Source of the DNA: Rosa chinensis
Lineage: Eukaryota; Streptophyta; Magnoliopsida; Rosales; Rosaceae
Reading direction: 5' to 3'
NCBI RefSeq assembly: GCF_002994745.2
Contig: NC_037094.1
Coordinates: 11,841,001 to 11,905,000 of the forward strand
DNA length: 64,000 nucleotides
Made by a program: the position numbers and the translations under genes. This document shows positions 60,133-64,000 of this stretch, piece by piece (position 1 is the stretch's first letter; each line of letters begins with the position of its first letter). The notes under the pieces were generated by a model. The model had not been told where the DNA came from and searched no databases. It saw only the letters and a program-made list of their open reading frames with translations.

Positions 60133-62655
60133 ATGGCTGGTGTGAGAGTGAGACCACAAGGCTCGTGTTCGCTGAGACCATCGGAGCCATTACACTGCTA
60201 CAAGTTGAGAGGTGGTGCTACAACAGTTTCTTTTGCTTCAAAGTTTCAATCTTTATGTTGCAAATCACAGTTCCCGGGAAACCCATCTCGGAAATCGAAT
60301 TCCAGAGGTGGGTTTTCGAGGAATTGTTCCCGGATTGATGTTGTTTCGGCCGGTGAGCTGATCAAGAGGTACGTTGAGAATGGGAATTGCGAGGATGCGA
60401 TAGTGGTTTATGTTAAAATGCTTGAACTTGGTTTGCCTGTAGCTGAGGAATTTCAGTTCTTTCCGATTTTGATTAAGGCCTTTGGGGGGCTTTGTGATGT
60501 GGGCAAGGCTAGGGAGATTCATGGGCATGTGTTGAAATTGGGGGTTTTGGGCGATGTTTACGATGCCAATTCGATTTTGGGGGTTTATTGGAAATGTGGG
60601 GAGGTTGACGATGCGGTTCAGATGTTTGAGAAAATGCCTGAGAGGGATTTGGTGTCTTGGAATACGATGATATCTGGGTTTTGCCATTCAGGGGATTATG
60701 TGAGCTCGTTGGGGATGTTTAGTCGGATGGTTCGGGATCATTGGGTGTTGCCTAATCGGGTGGCTTGCCTTTCGGCTCTCACTTCGTGCTCTTCGCTTCA
60801 CTCTTTGGTTCATGGCAGAGAGATTCATGGCTTTGCCCTGAAGCGTTGGCTGGATGGTGATCAGTTTATGGTTAGTGGGTTGATTGATATGTACATGAAA
60901 TGTGGGGATGTGAAGAATGCGGAACGTGTTTATAGGAGCGTTATTGGTGAAGCGTGTATTAGAGAAAATACAGTGATATGGAATGTGATGATTTCGGGCT
61001 ATGTCTCTAATGGGTGTTGGCCGCAGGCCGCGGAGTTGTTTCTAGAGATGTTGGCGATTGGGTTCTTACCCGATACTTCCACAATGGTGGCCATTACAGG
61101 TTTGTGCTCTCACCTAATGGATTTAGCATTCGGAAAGCAGATCCATAAATTCTGTTTGAGCACTCAATTGAACACTGATGTACGAGTTGAAACAGCTCTT
61201 ATGGACATGTATTTCAAATGTGGTGATAGCACAACTGGTCTTGAAATCTTCAGAAGGTCCCTGAATCGTAACATGGTCATGTGGGGCGCCGCCATCTCAA
61301 ATTTTGCTCAAAGTAGTCATCCTCGTGAGGCATTGAATCTGTTTCATGACTATATTTTAGAATATGGCTTTGTGGATTCTGTCATAATCTTGGCTATTCT
61401 GCGGGCTTGTTCATCCCTGGCGGTTAAGTCTATAGGGATGGAAATTCATGGGCTACTAGTGAAATTGGGGTTTGATTCAGACCATTTTGTTGCCAGTGCA
61501 TTAGTTGATTTTTATTCAAAAACCAGAGATATTGAGTCTGCTCAAAAAGTATTTCACAGACTACCAGCTAGAGATTTGGTGTCATGGAATGCCTTGATAT
61601 CCGGATATACTCAGAATGAGTATCTAGATGAAGCTTTAAAGGCATTCCTTGACATGCAACTTGAAGAAATTAGACCTAATACTGTGACAGTGGCTAGTAT
61701 TCTGTCAGTTTGTGCTCAGTTGTCAATCATGATGTTGTGTAAGGAGGTTCATGGTTACCTAATACGGCAAGAATTTGAGTCCAATGTTCTTGTGAGCAAT
61801 TCCCTGATGACTACGTATGCAAAATGTGGAGACATAAAGAGCTCAAGGAGTGTGTTTGTGAAAATGCCTGAAAGAAATTTAGTTTCATGGAACTCAATTC
61901 TTCTGGGGTTAGGAGTGCATGGCCATGCAGATGAAACATTTGCTTTATTTGAAAAAATGGAAGCGGCAGGATTGGAGCCTGATCATGCAACTTTTACAGC
62001 TCTTCTTTCTGCTTGCAGCCATGCAGGGAGGATAGAAGAGGGGCTGAAGTATTTTCAGCGTATGGTAGAAGTTTACAAAATTGAGCCTCAACTTGAACAG
62101 TACACCTGCATGGTTGATCTTTTAGGCCGAGCTGGCCATCTAAAGCAAGCATATGATATTATTTCAACAATGCCTTGTGCCTCCGATGATCGTATATGGG
62201 GATCATTGCTTGGATCATGCAAAATTCATGGTGATGAAAGACTGGCAGAAGTTGTGGCTGATCATATCTTTAAACTGGATCCTACTAATATTGGCTACCG
62301 TACACTTCTTGCAAATTTGTACGAAGGTTATGGGAAATGGAATGACGTTACCAGGGTTAGATCAGACATCAAAGGTGTGGGACTCAAGAAGATGCCTGGG
62401 TGTAGTTGGATTGAAGTTGATAACAATCTCCATACCTTTACTGCAGGTGATCATTCTCATAACGAGGCAGAGGAGATATATTTTACAATAGAAAATCTGA
62501 CAACTGAAATTAGGAAGGCAGGATATATCCCTCAATTACTGACTCTGGGTGAGGGGCTTGATGAGGTTCTTGATGAAGATCTTACGTCATCTAGAGACAA
62601 GGGTTTGTTGTTTCTGGTTGCAAGTACAAACAATCACCAACAAGTTTCAATATAA
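60133..62655 (+). CDS. pentatricopeptide repeat protein, PLS class, E/E+ type
   Basis: One intronless frame of 840 codons, as in most plant PPR genes. The N-terminus (~1-70) is basic and Ser/Arg-rich with few acidic residues, likely a mitochondrial or plastid transit peptide. From about residue 75 to 690 run roughly 17-19 PPR motifs of the P-L-S pattern. Examples are DLVSWNTMISGFCHSGDYVS, SALVDFYSKTRDIESAQKVF and NLVSWNSILLGLGVHGHADE. An E/E+ region follows (WGSLLGSCKIHGD, CSWIEVDNNLHTF near 755-767, HSHNEAEEIYFTIENL). There is no DYW deaminase domain; the protein ends in a short unrelated tail. Such proteins bind organelle RNA and usually specify C-to-U editing sites, with a DYW partner supplying deamination. 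The target could be predicted from motif residues 5 and last, which I did not decode. Which orthologue this is cannot be told by eye. Confidence 0.95.
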   Translation: MAGVRVRPQGSCSLRPSEPLHCYKLRGGATTVSFASKFQSLCCKSQFPGNPSRKSNSRGGFSRNCSRIDVVSAGELIKRYVENGNCEDAIVVYVKMLELGLPVAEEFQFFPILIKAFGGLCDVGKAREIHGHVLKLGVLGDVYDANSILGVYWKCGEVDDAVQMFEKMPERDLVSWNTMISGFCHSGDYVSSLGMFSRMVRDHWVLPNRVACLSALTSCSSLHSLVHGREIHGFALKRWLDGDQFMVSGLIDMYMKCGDVKNAERVYRSVIGEACIRENTVIWNVMISGYVSNGCWPQAAELFLEMLAIGFLPDTSTMVAITGLCSHLMDLAFGKQIHKFCLSTQLNTDVRVETALMDMYFKCGDSTTGLEIFRRSLNRNMVMWGAAISNFAQSSHPREALNLFHDYILEYGFVDSVIILAILRACSSLAVKSIGMEIHGLLVKLGFDSDHFVASALVDFYSKTRDIESAQKVFHRLPARDLVSWNALISGYTQNEYLDEALKAFLDMQLEEIRPNTVTVASILSVCAQLSIMMLCKEVHGYLIRQEFESNVLVSNSLMTTYAKCGDIKSSRSVFVKMPERNLVSWNSILLGLGVHGHADETFALFEKMEAAGLEPDHATFTALLSACSHAGRIEEGLKYFQRMVEVYKIEPQLEQYTCMVDLLGRAGHLKQAYDIISTMPCASDDRIWGSLLGSCKIHGDERLAEVVADHIFKLDPTNIGYRTLLANLYEGYGKWNDVTRVRSDIKGVGLKKMPGCSWIEVDNNLHTFTAGDHSHNEAEEIYFTIENLTTEIRKAGYIPQLLTLGEGLDEVLDEDLTSSRDKGLLFLVASTNNHQQVSI

Positions 62656-64000
62656 ATGACGACATGACAATTAGTCAGTCAAAGCTAGGTTGTGCAGCTT
62701 TTGATCAGAAAGGAGACGATTAACTGTTCTGAGTGATTGAGGCTGACTCGGATAATTCACACTTGATGACTACATTACAGCAAAGAAATGGTTCATTAGA
62801 CCTATCCATCCATCTTTGCAACTGATTGTCTATTCCTTTTGGATTACTTCCCAAGTAAGTTTTAACATGAATTTCTGTAGCTGATGATGCAATTCTGTAT
62901 TTTCAAAATTTTATATCAGTTAGACCTCATATTAAAAGTAAGATGGTTACCCAGGACATGTACCGAGTTGAATGTAACATATAGAGCACAACATCTTAAT
63001 CTCCACCTAGCTGACCTAGAAGAGCTATTCTAGAAGGTTGGTAAGTTCTTTTCTACGTTGTTATATCTTGGGTTTTTTGACTTTTGTCAAGACTTTCATT
63101 GTGGTTTTGCTATCTTCTTTTACTCACTTCTTCTGTTCAATTCGATTCTATTGATAGGACTTGACTGTGGAAAGAGGTGACTAAAATCTGGTTTCACAAG
63201 GATGATTCACTCTGGCTCTCTTGAGTGTTGTTTGACGGCACTGTTTGCTGCCCATTATGTTTAAAATTCATGAGCAAGCAGTTTAACATTCCCAAGATAA
63301 TAGAAGGCAGTCTCATTACCTTTGTTCTCTATTGGATTCAGTAAACTCAGAGGAGAATAGACTGTCATCTTCTGAAGTGCTCAGACAAAAAGGTAATTCT
63401 TATTTGCAGAAGTACATTCTCAGGTTAAAGGTTGAAATGTAAGCTGAATAATAGTTAAATGTATTGGAATTCAAAAGCAGCTCATAATTCTAGTTGCTTC
63501 AACTGCAGGCCAGTGCAGAAATCTTATTGCTGCTTTAAGATGGACGTTTCACAAACTCCAGCAGTTTACTATTTGTTTTCTTTACTACTGACATCACTCA
63601 GGTTAAAGCAAAGTTGCAGACATCAGAGTATAAGAATAGTAATACGTCGCCTTCCGTTGCTGTGAAGTTAGGAGATGACTATTTAGAGGCTACTAAAGGA
63701 AGATACATCAAATGCATCTTCATGGGGTTGAAACAAAATGTAATGAGTAGTCTAAATTTGCTATTTCATTATTTTGCTATTAATATGGTGAAATAGTGAA
63801 ATAGCCAATTAAAGGTTATTCATTTTTTCTGACCTGATATCAATATCTTCCTTTTTGAATGTCTTGTTGCTACGGTACTTATTTTTTGGGTTTTGTTATC
63901 TTCGTAAACCAGTTGGTGCTGGAACCCAACCCAAATGTGCGGTAAGAAAGACTAGTGGTGAGTATGACCACCAGATGATGAAATCTGCAATCAAGGACAA
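62656..64000. other. PPR 3' region and unassigned sequence to the window end
   Basis: Contains the PPR 3' UTR and AT-rich sequence with short chance frames. Near 63910-64000 a frame reading PVGAGTQPKCAVRKTSGEYD could be part of a gene beyond the window, but there is too little to judge. Confidence 0.45.

Noticed and set aside
60265..60687. 140-codon frame antisense to the PPR gene
   Set aside because: A shadow of the PPR coding sequence, with no start context or motifs of its own.
1..64000. tRNA, rRNA or snoRNA genes
   Set aside because: None could be recognised by eye. A covariance-model search would be needed to exclude them.

Overview
This is nuclear DNA of a flowering plant. It is AT-rich, its genes are split by GT-AG introns, its intergenic space is long, and it carries many plant-type transposons. 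The proteins are those of a core eudicot. Rosaceae is my guess from overall feel, not something I can prove. Six genes are supported as complete coding sequences and one as a complete intronless reading frame. Their exon lengths sum to whole codons.

Layout. 48-2119 (+): an SRO gene (PARP-like plus RST domains), five exons. 6892-7812 (+): an intronless DUF1645 gene. 13895-17621 (-): DXR, the MEP-pathway reductoisomerase, twelve exons. 20937-24364 (-): PEX14, the peroxisomal import docking protein, twelve exons. As I recall the Arabidopsis map, SRO5, a DUF1645 gene, DXR and PEX14 lie in this order at the end of chromosome 5, so the first 24 kb looks like a conserved syntenic block. About 24.8-47.8 kb is repeat-dominated and holds no intact host gene. 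47838-49297 (-): an R2R3-MYB gene of the GL1/WER type, three exons. 57510-59934 (-): RRP40, an RNA exosome cap subunit, eight exons. It is divergent from an intronless E/E+ class PPR gene at 60133-62655 (+) across a 198-bp shared promoter.

Mobile DNA. The repeats can be dissected by their target-site duplications (TSDs). A Mutator-like element lies at 9.9-11.2 kb. A long-TIR Mutator-type element at 18.3-19.6 kb carries a nested poly-A retroposon. A 2.1-kb hAT derivative at 24.8-26.9 kb still has a transposase C-terminal remnant. A hAT MITE at 27.3-27.8 kb is followed by two solo LTRs of one family in opposite orientation, 25 bp apart (27.8-31.5 kb), forming a very large natural inverted repeat. 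Another solo LTR lies at 32.7-33.2 kb. A degenerate LINE at 43.9-47.6 kb is split by a further solo LTR and bracketed by ~140-bp direct repeats. A Mutator-like element at 53.2-54.5 kb has captured a PPR gene fragment (Pack-MULE).

The genes do not form a pathway together. They are independent housekeeping and regulatory genes: stress signalling, plastid isoprenoid synthesis, peroxisome import, epidermal transcription control, RNA decay and organelle RNA processing. I found no previously undescribed multi-gene system. The most unusual structures are the tail-to-tail solo LTR pair, the gene-capturing MULE, a probable GC-AG intron in the MYB gene, and a recurring ACGACGTCGT palindrome found in two host promoters and one transposon.
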